DNA from: Pararobbsia alpina_A
GTDB taxonomy: Bacteria > Pseudomonadota > Gammaproteobacteria > Burkholderiales > Burkholderiaceae
Direction: 5' to 3'
Assembly (NCBI RefSeq): GCF_965118125.1
Contig: NZ_OZ221287.1
Span: 1,116,001-1,180,000 of the forward strand
Length of the DNA stretch: 64,000 bases
A model generated the notes under the pieces. It searched no databases. It was not told the DNA's origin and saw nothing but the letters and a program-made list of their open reading frames with translations. A program made the translations under genes and the position numbers. Below are positions 52,257 through 61,499 of this stretch, piece by piece. Positions within the stretch are counted from its first letter, which is position 1. Every line of letters starts with the position of its first letter.

Positions 52257-53551
52257 ACGAAGGTCGAGACGGGCAGGATAAACACCGTCTGTACCAGTAG
52301 CAATGCTACGACGACGCCTTCGGCCGAGTAGCGCTGCGCGGCCCATGCGGAGATCGGTACCGTGAGGCAGGCGCCGGCCACAGCGACCCACACGAGCGGT
52401 TCACGGCGGAAGGAGCGCAGTTGCGCCGCGAGCATGCCGATGACGTTGTTGAGCAGCGCTACGCCGAGCAGTCCTGCAAATGGCCAGAACGGAAGCACGC
52501 GTGTGGCATATGCGGTGCGGTCGAGCAGAAACCGCATGCCGCACAGGACGAGCGCGCCCGCGATAAAGGCGAGCGTCGATGTGCGGAAATCGTGCTTGAA
52601 CAACGCATCGAGGCGCGGCCAGTCGCGACGGCTTGCAGCCTGCGCCATGGCCGGAATACGGCGCGCCATCCACGACTGCGCGAGCAGGCCGAGCATGTTC
52701 GCGATGGTCAGCGACAGCCCCATCTGACCAGCGACGACGGCGCCCTGCGTATGGAACAGCAGCGGCGTGTAAATCTGGGTCAACAGATAGCCCGACAGCC
52801 AGCTCAGGCCAATACGCCACTGCAACGGCCAGATTTCATTGCGCCAGCTGATATGCGCACCTTCGGTCGCATGGCGCACGGCAGTGATGAGGCCCGGGCG
52901 CCGCCACGCGATCCACGCCGCGGCGATGACAGGTGCGGCGATCGCCGGCAGGGCAGGCGCCCACAATCCCTTTCCGCATGCGATGGCGACCCATGCGCCA
53001 AGGGCGCCGACGACGCCTTGCGCAAGCCGCACCTGATACGCCTCGCGAACGCGCCCGCTGCCTTCGATGACAGCGATGAACGGCAGCGCGAGGATGCCCG
53101 TTGCAGTCGCTGCGCACAAGACCGACCACGCTGGCACCCAGGTATTCAGCGGCACCGCGTCGGCCGAACCGTGATGAAGGAAGAAAACCAAGCCCGCCGG
53201 GAACAGCAGAATGAGGAATGCGATTGCAAGAGCAAGATAGATCCGCGCGGACAGCCTCAGCAGTGCATGGAACTGGTGACGGGATTCGCCGCTCGTGTGG
53301 CCCTTCGAAAGCCACTGCGTAGACACGAACAGGTGGGCTGTGAGCTGAATGATGACGATCGAAAGACCGAGGTCGAACAACGTATAGATCGCTGCGAGGC
53401 TCAGGAAGCTGTAATACCAGCCTTGCTGGACTGGAGACAGGAAGTGTGCGACGAGGGCGACAGTCATGAGACCCGACGCGGCCTGCCAGCCTCGCTGGGC
53501 GACGATCATCATGATGTCGGACCGCGCGGCGCGTGTTATCGAAGCGAGCAT
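52217..53551 (-). CDS. Wzx-like polysaccharide flippase
   Basis: The 444-residue protein has about 12 hydrophobic segments and the gross layout of the MVF/polysaccharide-transporter superfamily (SLAAIYTLFDLGLSIVIIQ near residue 55, WLSGYLLTQIYTPLLFH and GLLAQSWMARRIPAMAQ later). It likely flips the undecaprenyl-linked O-unit to the periplasm. It precedes, and overlaps, a GT2 gene on the same strand, and is divergent from the GT-C gene. No Wzy polymerase is obvious beside it; one of the unknown membrane proteins may serve that role. Confidence 0.82.
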   Translation of the reverse strand: MLASITRAARSDIMMIVAQRGWQAASGLMTVALVAHFLSPVQQGWYYSFLSLAAIYTLFDLGLSIVIIQLTAHLFVSTQWLSKGHTSGESRHQFHALLRLSARIYLALAIAFLILLFPAGLVFFLHHGSADAVPLNTWVPAWSVLCAATATGILALPFIAVIEGSGRVREAYQVRLAQGVVGALGAWVAIACGKGLWAPALPAIAAPVIAAAWIAWRRPGLITAVRHATEGAHISWRNEIWPLQWRIGLSWLSGYLLTQIYTPLLFHTQGAVVAGQMGLSLTIANMLGLLAQSWMARRIPAMAQAASRRDWPRLDALFKHDFRTSTLAFIAGALVLCGMRFLLDRTAYATRVLPFWPFAGLLGVALLNNVIGMLAAQLRSFRREPLVWVAVAGACLTVPISAWAAQRYSAEGVVVALLLVQTVFILPVSTFVWRRCNQLWRLPS

Positions 53552-53818
53552 GAAGAGTGAGCGAGGCGCGAAATTCGATCGTTAGGTCGGGAAATCATCG
53601 GCATCGCGCGCGTGCGAATCTGTGCCGACCGTGCATTTTACGCGTTACGGGTGGAGATGCGCGAATTTGACCGAAGGTGCGATGCGGCGTGGGGAGGTAC
53701 GGCATTTCGCCGAAACACGCATCTCGGCGATAATCACGCCGCCTGGTTCGGAGTCGAGCCTTCCACCCGCTTGCGTCGCACCAAAGGTTGTCCCAATGAC
53801 TGTGTGGATCGTAGAACA

Positions 53819-55483
53819 ATGAAATTGACGCCCGCCTCAGCTACTCGACAAACGATTCCGTTGCTGTGCGCTCTGTTGGTAGCGATTGTGGCCGTGGTCG
53901 GGCTGTGGGTCTGGCATCAGTTGCCGATCTACCCCGATGAAATCGCCCTGAAAATCTCACGCGGTCGATTCATTCAGGACCATGGCATCGCCTATGGGCT
54001 GTACAGAGCGATGTGCCCGGACACGGTGCGGACTACTCCGCTGTTGTTCGTGCCGTCTGCGTGGCTTCTTTCATGGGCTTCGACGGACCTGACGCCGCAG
54101 GGGATGCGGATACTTCCCGCTGGAGTCGTACTGGGATCGTTCGCATTTGCCATTGTCTACGCGTTGCGCAGGTATCGCGTATCGAGCGCCTTTTTCATGC
54201 TTGGAGCGCTTGTGGGCGTGGCTGGATCCGGTCTGATACTCGCGCGACACGAATTTGCTGCTGAACTGAATGTGCTGATCTGCTTCGTCGCTCTGGCTGT
54301 ACTGGAGCGTGCGAGTCTTCCGATTGCGATCCGTTTGGGTATTGCGTGTCTTCTGGCCTTCAGTGGCGTTTTCTCGTTGTCGGTCCACGTGCAGGGCGTG
54401 TTGTTTATACCGCTGACGGCGCTTTTGATCTACCGACTTATTCAGCCCATTGCACCGCGTTGGCTGCCGATCCCGATTGTATTGGTATATGCGGGGATCG
54501 TGATTTGGACCGCCTTCGCATTTCAAGCTCCGTCGTGCACCGGCCATCCGGAGATCGAGAAATTCTGGCGCGATATGACCTACAGCAAAGCGCCGCTGGG
54601 AGCTGCATCGGTCTGGAGGTATCTGGCGTCAAGTTATGCCGAGTACCTGCAAACATTCTTCTACGCGAAGGACTACGCCATCCATTACCTCCCGCCTGTC
54701 GTTGTCGAGTCGTCCTCCCAACAGAAGTGGCTGGACGGGCTGAACGATCTTATCGCCGTCGCCTTGTCGTTCAATGCGCTCATGCTTGTACTGATCACCA
54801 TCATTGGCGCCGGTGTGTTTTTCGCCGGGATGTTCCGACTGCGTGGGCGCTCCCTAACCAGCACGCTGCATCACTGTCTCGTCCGACATGAAATCGCGTT
54901 GGCCGCGATCGCAGCGCCGATCCTTTTTCTGTTTGTCTATGATCCACTTCACAACTTTTACCGCACGTTTTTTCTTAACTTCGTGGCATCGTTCGTGGTC
55001 GCCGTCAGCCTGTCGCGGTTGAACATTCCTCGACCCTGGAGCTGGATCCGCATAGGGATGGCGTCTGTCGTGACCGTGTGTGCGGTAGCATCGATTTTCG
55101 CTAACGCGACGTGGTTCGCGACTGCGTTTGAAGGCACGTCAGTCTCGCCGGGTTATGAAGGACCCTCGGTGTCGGTCAACCACGACCCCGCTCATCTCGA
55201 AGGCGACGTACGCGCCCTCGAAGCCGAGTGTCACATCGATCCGAAAAAAGGCGGTGCGGTGGTCGATGACATGACTTACGAGGCATTTAAGCGCACCCAG
55301 GAGGTTTACGCGATTACGTATATTTACCTGATGGGCACTCTGACGCATCGAACCAGCGCCCAAGTGCTAGAGGGCACATCAGCCCGATTCACGCTCGCTC
55401 GTTGCTCCATGATGAACGATGCACGACTGCCGTTCTCGCACCAGCATGGCGATTTGTGCTGCCTGGATTTGACCGGGAAGTAA
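53819..55483 (+). CDS. Polytopic GT-C-like glycosyltransferase (ArnT-like)
   Basis: The 554-residue protein has about ten or more transmembrane helices and an early periplasmic acidic loop, HQLPIYPDEIALKISRGRF, at the position where GT-C enzymes such as ArnT or PMT carry their catalytic Asp/Glu. The C-terminal 100 residues form a soluble domain with several Cys. Two small ArnE/ArnF-like proteins follow immediately, so it may transfer a polyprenyl-linked sugar on the periplasmic side. The 69-codon extension upstream of MKLTPASATRQ is rejected as Arg-rich and non-family-like. Wzy polymerase function is a further possibility. Confidence 0.75.
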   Translation: MKLTPASATRQTIPLLCALLVAIVAVVGLWVWHQLPIYPDEIALKISRGRFIQDHGIAYGLYRAMCPDTVRTTPLLFVPSAWLLSWASTDLTPQGMRILPAGVVLGSFAFAIVYALRRYRVSSAFFMLGALVGVAGSGLILARHEFAAELNVLICFVALAVLERASLPIAIRLGIACLLAFSGVFSLSVHVQGVLFIPLTALLIYRLIQPIAPRWLPIPIVLVYAGIVIWTAFAFQAPSCTGHPEIEKFWRDMTYSKAPLGAASVWRYLASSYAEYLQTFFYAKDYAIHYLPPVVVESSSQQKWLDGLNDLIAVALSFNALMLVLITIIGAGVFFAGMFRLRGRSLTSTLHHCLVRHEIALAAIAAPILFLFVYDPLHNFYRTFFLNFVASFVVAVSLSRLNIPRPWSWIRIGMASVVTVCAVASIFANATWFATAFEGTSVSPGYEGPSVSVNHDPAHLEGDVRALEAECHIDPKKGGAVVDDMTYEAFKRTQEVYAITYIYLMGTLTHRTSAQVLEGTSARFTLARCSMMNDARLPFSHQHGDLCCLDLTGK

Positions 55484-55487
55484 GACC

Positions 55488-55865
55488 ATGGCTCAGTCAC
55501 TGCGCCGTTTTATTTTGTCCGCCACGCACCGACCCGGTATCTGGGCGCTCGTCAGCGTATTGAGCCAGAGCCTGACCATCGTGCTGCTCAAGGCCGGCGC
55601 GCAACAGTGCGGCAAGGCTTTCTGCGTCGCGCAGATTCCGGTGTACGCGATCGCGGGATCGTTCATCGTATTCCGCGTCATTTCGTGGAACATCGCGCTC
55701 AGACGCGGACGGCTGTCGCGCATCTATGCCTATACGGCGTTGAACCCGGTAGTGCTGCTGGCGCTAGCCGTCGCTTTCCTGCGGGAATCCGTGAGCATCT
55801 GGGCGGTGGTCGGCGCCTGCATGATTTCGCTCGCGATCTACCTGCACCAGGACGACCGCTCATGA
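55488..55865 (+). CDS. Small EmrE/ArnE-like membrane protein
   Basis: The 125-residue protein has four transmembrane helices and the EamA/SMR-like pattern VLSQSLTIVLLKAGAQQCG and YTALNPVVLLALAVAFLRESV. ArnE and ArnF form a flippase for undecaprenyl-phosphate-sugar; this looks like the first half of such a pair. It starts 4 nt after the GT-C gene and overlaps the next gene by 4 nt (ATGA). The transported sugar lipid is unknown. Confidence 0.8.
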   Translation: MAQSLRRFILSATHRPGIWALVSVLSQSLTIVLLKAGAQQCGKAFCVAQIPVYAIAGSFIVFRVISWNIALRRGRLSRIYAYTALNPVVLLALAVAFLRESVSIWAVVGACMISLAIYLHQDDRS

Positions 55866-56197
55866 TGACCGCCACCGACGCGTTCTACATCTTCATTCCC
55901 GTTGCCAACAGTCTGGGTAACATCGCGCTGAAACTATCCGTCGACCGGATGAAGACTCACGGCCGGTTGCAGTTCGCGCTCCTTCAGGCCGTGGGATACG
56001 CCATATTCGTTGGCGTCAGCGCATGCTCGTATCTCTATCTCGTATCGCATCCGGCGTCGTACTACGTGGTCGTGCTGGCGCTCACTTACCTGGTCACGAT
56101 GTATTCGGCGCGCTTGCTGTTCGACCGTCGGATCTCGCTCAGGAATTTCCTGTGCGATTGCCTGATGGTCGCGGGCATGGTGGTTTTCAACCTTTAG
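55862..56197 (+). CDS. Small ArnF/EamA-like membrane protein
   Basis: The 111-residue protein also has four helices, with NSLGNIALKLSVDRM and a C-terminal FLCDCLMVAGMVVFNL. It overlaps its upstream partner by 4 nt, so the two are likely a heterodimeric flippase. Its TAG stop overlaps the TAA stop of the convergent methyltransferase gene, leaving no room for a terminator between the two transcription units. Confidence 0.78.
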   Translation: MMTATDAFYIFIPVANSLGNIALKLSVDRMKTHGRLQFALLQAVGYAIFVGVSACSYLYLVSHPASYYVVVLALTYLVTMYSARLLFDRRISLRNFLCDCLMVAGMVVFNL

Positions 56198-56970
56198 CGG
56201 ACACTATCGGGGTGTGCTTCGACGTAGAGCACCATCGCTCGGTCTGACCGGCTGAAAAGCCTTTGTAGCAAATGCATCGGATAGAGCACCACAGGATTCA
56301 GCACGAGACCCAGGAGGTTCGGAAAGTGCGTTTTCATCGGCACGTCGCGATTTCCGGACTGCTTGGTTCGCTCGGTCATGCTCAAGGTGAGCTTGTTGGC
56401 TTCACTACGTCTGACCAGCCAGTTCGACACAGGAAAAAGCAGATTGGACACCGGAAAGGTGAGGCCCGCGATGTGATCGATCGTCCATCCGGCTTTCGCC
56501 AGGAGGCTTTGCGCTGAATCAGCGGTGTAGCGGCGAAAATGGCCCGCAATTTCGTCTTCGATGCCCCAATGCGCGGGCGAAGCCGGCACGAGAGTAATCA
56601 TGCGGCCGCCACTCATGAGCGTCGACCGCGCGCGTTCGACGAACGCCTGTTCGCCTTCATCGTCCAGATGCTCGATGACCATGCATGACACGACAAGGTC
56701 GGCCGTCATATCGGAGCCGGTCTGAAGCCAGTCGCCGAGCACCGGCCGGTAGCGCCCTTGCGCGATCTCCGTTGAAAAGCGGGATTGCAGCTTCTTGATG
56801 GTTGCGGCCTCAAGGTCGAACGCCGTGCCTTGCCATCCCAGTTCGAGCAATAAATTGGACAGATCGCCTGCGCCCGGGCCGATCTCGACGAAACAGCCCG
56901 GTTTGATGTGGCGCAGGCGCTCCTTGACATACATGAGTTGCAGTAGTGTGCCGGGCGGAAGTGCGTTCAT
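56194..56970 (-). CDS. Class I SAM-dependent methyltransferase
   Basis: The 258-residue protein has motif I CFVEIGPGAGDLSNLLLEL, an acidic motif ATAFDLEAATIKKL-like segment, and motif IV LVVSCMVIEHLDDEGEQ. It is typical of methyltransferases encoded in surface-sugar clusters. The start is uncertain: MNALPPGTLL begins 10 nt after the preceding GT2 stop and is used here; an ATG at 57024 (MWSTESVAAIN) would overlap the GT2 gene by 44 nt. It is the last gene of a three-gene unit (PhyH, GT2, methyltransferase). The acceptor is unknown. Confidence 0.82.
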   Translation of the reverse strand: MNALPPGTLLQLMYVKERLRHIKPGCFVEIGPGAGDLSNLLLELGWQGTAFDLEAATIKKLQSRFSTEIAQGRYRPVLGDWLQTGSDMTADLVVSCMVIEHLDDEGEQAFVERARSTLMSGGRMITLVPASPAHWGIEDEIAGHFRRYTADSAQSLLAKAGWTIDHIAGLTFPVSNLLFPVSNWLVRRSEANKLTLSMTERTKQSGNRDVPMKTHFPNLLGLVLNPVVLYPMHLLQRLFSRSDRAMVLYVEAHPDSVR

Positions 56971-56980
56971 GGGATAAGCG

Positions 56981-57943
56981 TCATTCAGTGAGTTGATGGC
57001 AGCCACACTCTCGGTCGACCACATAGAGCGGGCGCCCCTTCGCGGCCTCGAAGATCCGGGAGACATAGAGCCCGACGGCACCGACGCTGGCAAGAATCAG
57101 CCCGGTCGAGAACAGGATCGCGACGGCAAGGCTGGTCCATCCCGGCAACGCTGACGCGGCCAGGTACCGATAAATGAAATAGCACCCCAGCAACACGCTC
57201 GCCAGCGTAAAGAAGAGGCCCGCCTGTACGATCCAGTTCAGAAACACGCTTGTCTGGAAAAACATCCCGTCGAGCGCGTGCTTGAACAGATGCCGAATGG
57301 TGTAGGCGCTCTCACCCGCGTGCCGCTCCGCATGCGCATATTCGATCGTGCCGGCGTTGAATCCGAGCCAGCGCAGGATGAACAGATAGTGACGGTCGCG
57401 TTCCGGGAACTCGAGAAATGCATCCGCGACGCGTCGGCTCAGAATGCTCAGCGTACTGTAGCTGCCGTCGATGCGTGTGCCTGTCAGCTTGCTCATCAGA
57501 GAGAAGTAGAGCTTCGCTCCGACCTTGCGGAACGCAGAATGCGTGCGCTCGACACGGCGCGCAAGTATGAGATCGTAGCCTTTGTCCATCTCCTTGATCA
57601 GGTCCGTGATCATTTCCGGAGGATCCTGCAGATCGCAATCCATGAGTACGACGCGATCGCCTCGCGCGTGCGCAATGCCCGCGGTAATGGCGATGTGCTG
57701 TCCGAAATTTCGGCTTAGCCGGACGCCACGAACCTGCGGAAACCGTTGCGACAGTGTCTCGATCAACGGCCATGAATTGTCCGGGCTGCGATCATCGACA
57801 AGGACAATCTCGAACGAGCCGACAAGCGGAGTCAGCACGCGCTCGACGCGGGTGCACAAGGCCTCGAGGCAATCGAGGCAGTTGTAGGATGCAACGACGA
57901 CACTGATGTCGGGCCGCTTCATATCGTCGGCGCTGACCGTCAT
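56981..57943 (-). CDS. ArnC/DPM1-like polyprenyl-phosphate glycosyltransferase
   Basis: The 320-residue protein has a GT2 domain (DISVVVASYNCLDCLEAL, VLVDDRSPDNSWPLIETL, VLMDCDLQDPPEMI) and two C-terminal transmembrane helices. It likely transfers a sugar to undecaprenyl phosphate. With the ArnT-like and ArnE/F-like genes on the opposite strand, it could feed a lipid-linked sugar to a periplasmic transferase. AAAGGAG 8 nt upstream fixes the start at MTVSADDMKRP, which overlaps the PhyH-like stop by 4 nt. The 203-codon upstream extension is a shadow and is rejected. Confidence 0.92.
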   Translation of the reverse strand: MTVSADDMKRPDISVVVASYNCLDCLEALCTRVERVLTPLVGSFEIVLVDDRSPDNSWPLIETLSQRFPQVRGVRLSRNFGQHIAITAGIAHARGDRVVLMDCDLQDPPEMITDLIKEMDKGYDLILARRVERTHSAFRKVGAKLYFSLMSKLTGTRIDGSYSTLSILSRRVADAFLEFPERDRHYLFILRWLGFNAGTIEYAHAERHAGESAYTIRHLFKHALDGMFFQTSVFLNWIVQAGLFFTLASVLLGCYFIYRYLAASALPGWTSLAVAILFSTGLILASVGAVGLYVSRIFEAAKGRPLYVVDRECGCHQLTE

Positions 57944-58776
57944 TGCGAAGCTCCTTTCCGGGCAAGCAACCGCTTTTGACGGTCCTGCCTCCAGCCGAGC
58001 GCCGTCACCGGGACTGCGGACGTATAGCCGAGCAGCTGTTTCAGCGCGGGGTCGTCGGTGAACGCGTCGCCTAGCGCCCGCGGGAAGTCGTACTGTTGCT
58101 TCAGAATGGGCACTGTGTAGAGGTGGTTGACGCCTCGACGCACGCGCTCCGACACATTCGTGCCCGCGCGGTGGAACGTCATTGCGTCGAACAAAATGAC
58201 GGATCCCGCCGGGGCGTCGAGCTGGACCGCGTGCCGGCTCAGATACGATTGCGATGGAATCTTCGGCTGGCGATGTGTCGATGGCAGAACCAGTGTGCCG
58301 CCGGTTTCGCGATCGAACGAGTCGATGGCGAAGAGCGCGCCAATTGCCAGCGGGCGAGAGATGACCCATTCCTGATATGGAAGGTCTCGATGCCACTGGC
58401 TTTGATGGTGGCGCAGATCGGGGCGGTTGATGATTGCGTTCTGAAGATTGAGGATGACCCAGTCGCCAATCAGGCAGCGCACCACCTCGAGTACTCGAGG
58501 GTGATTTGCAAGCTGCACGAACGACGGGTCGTAGAGAAGGGGCGCACGGCACATGTCCGCTTCCCCGATCGTTTCGAGAGCAGCGCGACCGCCGAATTCA
58601 GCTTCCTGAGCGGCGTACGTCGAATCGATGCGCTCGCGCCATGTGTCGAGTTCTGTCGCTGCGACGACATTGGGCAGGATCGAATACCCGAGCGTCGTCA
58701 CTTCTTCAGCATGCTCGCTTGCACGGTCGGCGAGCTGCTCCGGCGCCATGGAGCCGTAGTAAGCGTTGTGAGTCAT
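57940..58776 (-). CDS. Phytanoyl-CoA dioxygenase (PhyH) family protein
   Basis: The 278-residue Fe(II)/2-oxoglutarate oxygenase has the metal-binding HxD in QSQWHRDLPYQEW near residue 128 and the distal His with 2-oxoglutarate Arg in MTFHRAGTNVSERVRRG near residue 200. Such enzymes hydroxylate small molecules. Its place before a GT2 and a methyltransferase in an O-antigen region suggests that it modifies a sugar, an acyl substituent or a lipid carrier; the substrate is unknown. A 213-nt divergent gap separates it from the next GT2. Confidence 0.85.
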   Translation of the reverse strand: MTHNAYYGSMAPEQLADRASEHAEEVTTLGYSILPNVVAATELDTWRERIDSTYAAQEAEFGGRAALETIGEADMCRAPLLYDPSFVQLANHPRVLEVVRCLIGDWVILNLQNAIINRPDLRHHQSQWHRDLPYQEWVISRPLAIGALFAIDSFDRETGGTLVLPSTHRQPKIPSQSYLSRHAVQLDAPAGSVILFDAMTFHRAGTNVSERVRRGVNHLYTVPILKQQYDFPRALGDAFTDDPALKQLLGYTSAVPVTALGWRQDRQKRLLARKGASQ

Positions 58777-58990
58777 CGTAAATCGGTCGCACGTGTTTCA
58801 GTCGTGGCGCATTTATAGCATGGGAAGTGAGCGTATTATGCACGCCCCAGCCGCCTATCCATGACTGATCCATAGTTTGCGACGTACCGAACCACGGATC
58901 GCTCGGTAAGAGATACACGCGCTTGCCGCAATGGAGGAGCGGCGCAAAAAACGTAGGCATAATGCACAGTTTTGAAAGGCCATTGAACCT

Positions 58991-59857
58991 GTGACAACAG
59001 ACGCTCCAAACACGCAAAGTGCTCGACGGCTGACGGTCAGCGTGGTCACGTACCGACCTGACCGCGCGTTGCTCGAGCGTACTTTCAGGAGTCTCGTGGC
59101 GGCGTGTGTGCGCATCTGCGGCGGCAGGGGAGCCGAGCGGCTTCGCGTGATCCTGATCGACAATGGGGATGATTTGGACGCCGACTTGTATCGCGTACTC
59201 ACTGAATGCCAGCAAGTCGAAGTCATTGCGCTGCGTGGACATGGCAACGTCGGCTACGGTGCGGGCCACAATCTGGCACTTCCTTACGCGGACGGCGACT
59301 ACCATTTGGTCCTCAATCCCGATGTCGAAGTCGGACCGGACGCGATCGAACGCGCACTTACCTTTCTCGACAAGCATCCGGCATTCGGATTGCTTGCACC
59401 ACGCGTGCGTAACGACAGCGGAGAAGTCGAATATCTGTGCCGGCAGTTTCCATCGATGCTCACGCTATTCGTCCGCGGGTTCTTGCCGCAACGGTTGCGT
59501 GGACTATTTCGGGGCCGTTTGGCCCGTTACGAACTCCGCGACAAGATTGGCAGTGACGGGGAATTGATCGACCCGAGTCTCGAAACTCTTGAACCGCAAA
59601 TCGTGAGCGGGTGCTTCATGTTTTTTCGGACTGCCCCGTTGCTGCAGGTCGGTGGGTTCGATCGACGCTACTTTTTGTATTTCGAGGACTATGATCTAAG
59701 CCTGCGTGTTCGCGAGGTCGCGCGCATCGCTTACGTTCCCGAGGTGCGTATCGTGCATTCGGGCGGTGGTGCCGCGCGCAAAGGCCGCGCGCACATCAAG
59801 ATGTTCGTGGCCTCGGCGATGCGTTTCTACGCGCGGTTTGGCTGGCGGGTGTTATGA
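58991..59857 (+). CDS. Family 2 glycosyltransferase (rhamnosyltransferase-like)
   Basis: The 288-residue protein has a GT2 fold: RLTVSVVTYRPDRALLERTF, VILIDNGDD, NVGYGAGHNLALPYADGDYH, LVLNPDVEVGPDAIE with the metal-binding motif, and FFLYFEDYDLSLR-type RRYFLYFEDYDLSLRVREV near residue 225, common in rhamnosyltransferases. With dTDP-rhamnose made by rfbBACD, it is a candidate rhamnosyl transferase. The start is GTG, with no strong ribosome site; downstream starts are less likely because the fold begins at residue 14. Confidence 0.86.
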   Translation: MTTDAPNTQSARRLTVSVVTYRPDRALLERTFRSLVAACVRICGGRGAERLRVILIDNGDDLDADLYRVLTECQQVEVIALRGHGNVGYGAGHNLALPYADGDYHLVLNPDVEVGPDAIERALTFLDKHPAFGLLAPRVRNDSGEVEYLCRQFPSMLTLFVRGFLPQRLRGLFRGRLARYELRDKIGSDGELIDPSLETLEPQIVSGCFMFFRTAPLLQVGGFDRRYFLYFEDYDLSLRVREVARIAYVPEVRIVHSGGGAARKGRAHIKMFVASAMRFYARFGWRVL

Positions 59858-60000
59858 GCGCACGCGTCGCCCAGCCGAGCACATCGCATCACGATTCGCG
59901 TGCTGCGCGAGCACGTGTGGTAATAGCGCGTGATATCGTGGTTATTTATTGATAGCCGATATGCGCTATTTTTCGTGAAAATGTTCAAAACGTTGAATTG

Positions 60001-61356
60001 ATGTCGAACGCGCTACTACATCGTCGCCGGCTGTCCCGCTTGGTGACCCTTCTGGTCGTTTCGCAGATCATCATGCTGGCGTATGGGATTTTCCTGTTCC
60101 TGCGCAGCGGGCGATTTCCGGTCCCGGTGTTTTACGACCCGTACGACACCTTCATGGACTTTTTTAACACGAACTATTGGGCGGTCCATGCCGGACGCTA
60201 CGATGTCTGGCATTCAATCTATCCCATCTTTACGTTCGTGCTGGGTGCGGCCATGACGCCCGCCAGGTGTGTCTCGCAATTGTCTTCCGTCGGAATTCGC
60301 ACTTGTGCTTCCGACTCAATCGGATGGATCGTTGCTGCTTATCTTGCGGGGGCATGGGTTTGTGCTCTGGTCGTGACCCGCAAGCTCGACGAAACATGGC
60401 CACGCCGGTGGTGGCGTGTCCCGGTGTTGACATTCGTATTTGCCTTAGCGGCCCCGGCCCTGTTTGCCGTCGAACGTGGCAATTACATCGTCATCGTGTT
60501 TCTGTGCCTCGGGCTTTCCGAGTTGTCGGGCCGTGACTGGAAGGGGGCCTTGCTGCTCGCGCTTGCGATCAATCTCAAGCAATATCTGGTCGTTCTGTGG
60601 CTCGCCCCTTTCCTCAAGCGCCGTTTCGACTATCTCGCACTAAGCGTGATGATGGCACTCGCGATCAACTGGATTTCGTCGATAGCCCTGCCTGACGTAC
60701 ACTATTCAATGCTGTTCGAAAATATGGCTGGATTTTCGACCGGTGCGTCAACGAGTTACTTTGAGAAAATGTGGTACGCGACCTCATTTTCTGCATGGGT
60801 CAAGGCTATCGACAATAGTCCGTGGGTTGGCCGTCTGTCTCCCCTCCTGTTTTCGCTGGGGAGTCTTGGCGTGTATTCCCTGCGATGGATTTCACTCGCA
60901 CTAGTCGGAGTATCTCTGTTGCTGCTGGCGCGGGATCGCGATCAGATTAGCTGGGAAGAGATTTCATTCGTTTCCCTCGTGTCGCTCATGATGCTGACTG
61001 ACAGCATCGGAGGGTACGCGTTGATTCTCGCATTCCCTGTGGCGGCTGTGCTTGTGGGCCGCGGGCGTTTCGAGGGTATGCTTGTATGTCTGTTTATTCT
61101 TGTTACCCCGCTGGACTTCCCCGTCGGACCGTCGCACATCGAGCGGGCGTGGGGCTATTTGATCGGGCGAAGGAGCGACTACATCGCTTCGCTCAGCTTG
61201 GGGGCGTACATTCGCCCATTTGCGCTTCTATATCTGCTCTGGGCCTTCATGCTTCCTCAACTTCGTGAGGCGGCGAAAACCTATCTTGCTGTTGCTCGGC
61301 GCGAATCCGATGCACCACTGACTCGTGGTTCAAACGAGCAGCACACTCACGGCTGA
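60001..61356 (+). CDS. Polytopic membrane protein, DUF2029/GT87-like
   Basis: The 451-residue protein has about ten transmembrane segments. The early loop FYDPYDTFMDFFNTNYWAVH with acidic residues recalls GT-C enzymes (GT87 type), and a block of helices follows (VPVLTFVFALAAPALFAVERG). It could be a lipid-linked-sugar-dependent transferase or the O-unit polymerase (Wzy), neither of which can be proved. The ATG is chosen; a TTG one codon upstream is possible. The gene is AT-richer than most neighbours. Confidence 0.68.
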   Translation: MSNALLHRRRLSRLVTLLVVSQIIMLAYGIFLFLRSGRFPVPVFYDPYDTFMDFFNTNYWAVHAGRYDVWHSIYPIFTFVLGAAMTPARCVSQLSSVGIRTCASDSIGWIVAAYLAGAWVCALVVTRKLDETWPRRWWRVPVLTFVFALAAPALFAVERGNYIVIVFLCLGLSELSGRDWKGALLLALAINLKQYLVVLWLAPFLKRRFDYLALSVMMALAINWISSIALPDVHYSMLFENMAGFSTGASTSYFEKMWYATSFSAWVKAIDNSPWVGRLSPLLFSLGSLGVYSLRWISLALVGVSLLLLARDRDQISWEEISFVSLVSLMMLTDSIGGYALILAFPVAAVLVGRGRFEGMLVCLFILVTPLDFPVGPSHIERAWGYLIGRRSDYIASLSLGAYIRPFALLYLLWAFMLPQLREAAKTYLAVARRESDAPLTRGSNEQHTHG

Positions 61357-61499
61357 GCATGTCTGTGCTGGCTGGGCATGACCCATTGCGAGAATGCCGG
61401 CCTGAAACGGTGCGTCGGCAAATCGAGGGTCAGTGTCGGTGTGTTCCGGGCTCGAAACCGAGCGTTTGTTTGTGTTTTGCTCACTAAAGATCGATTTGA

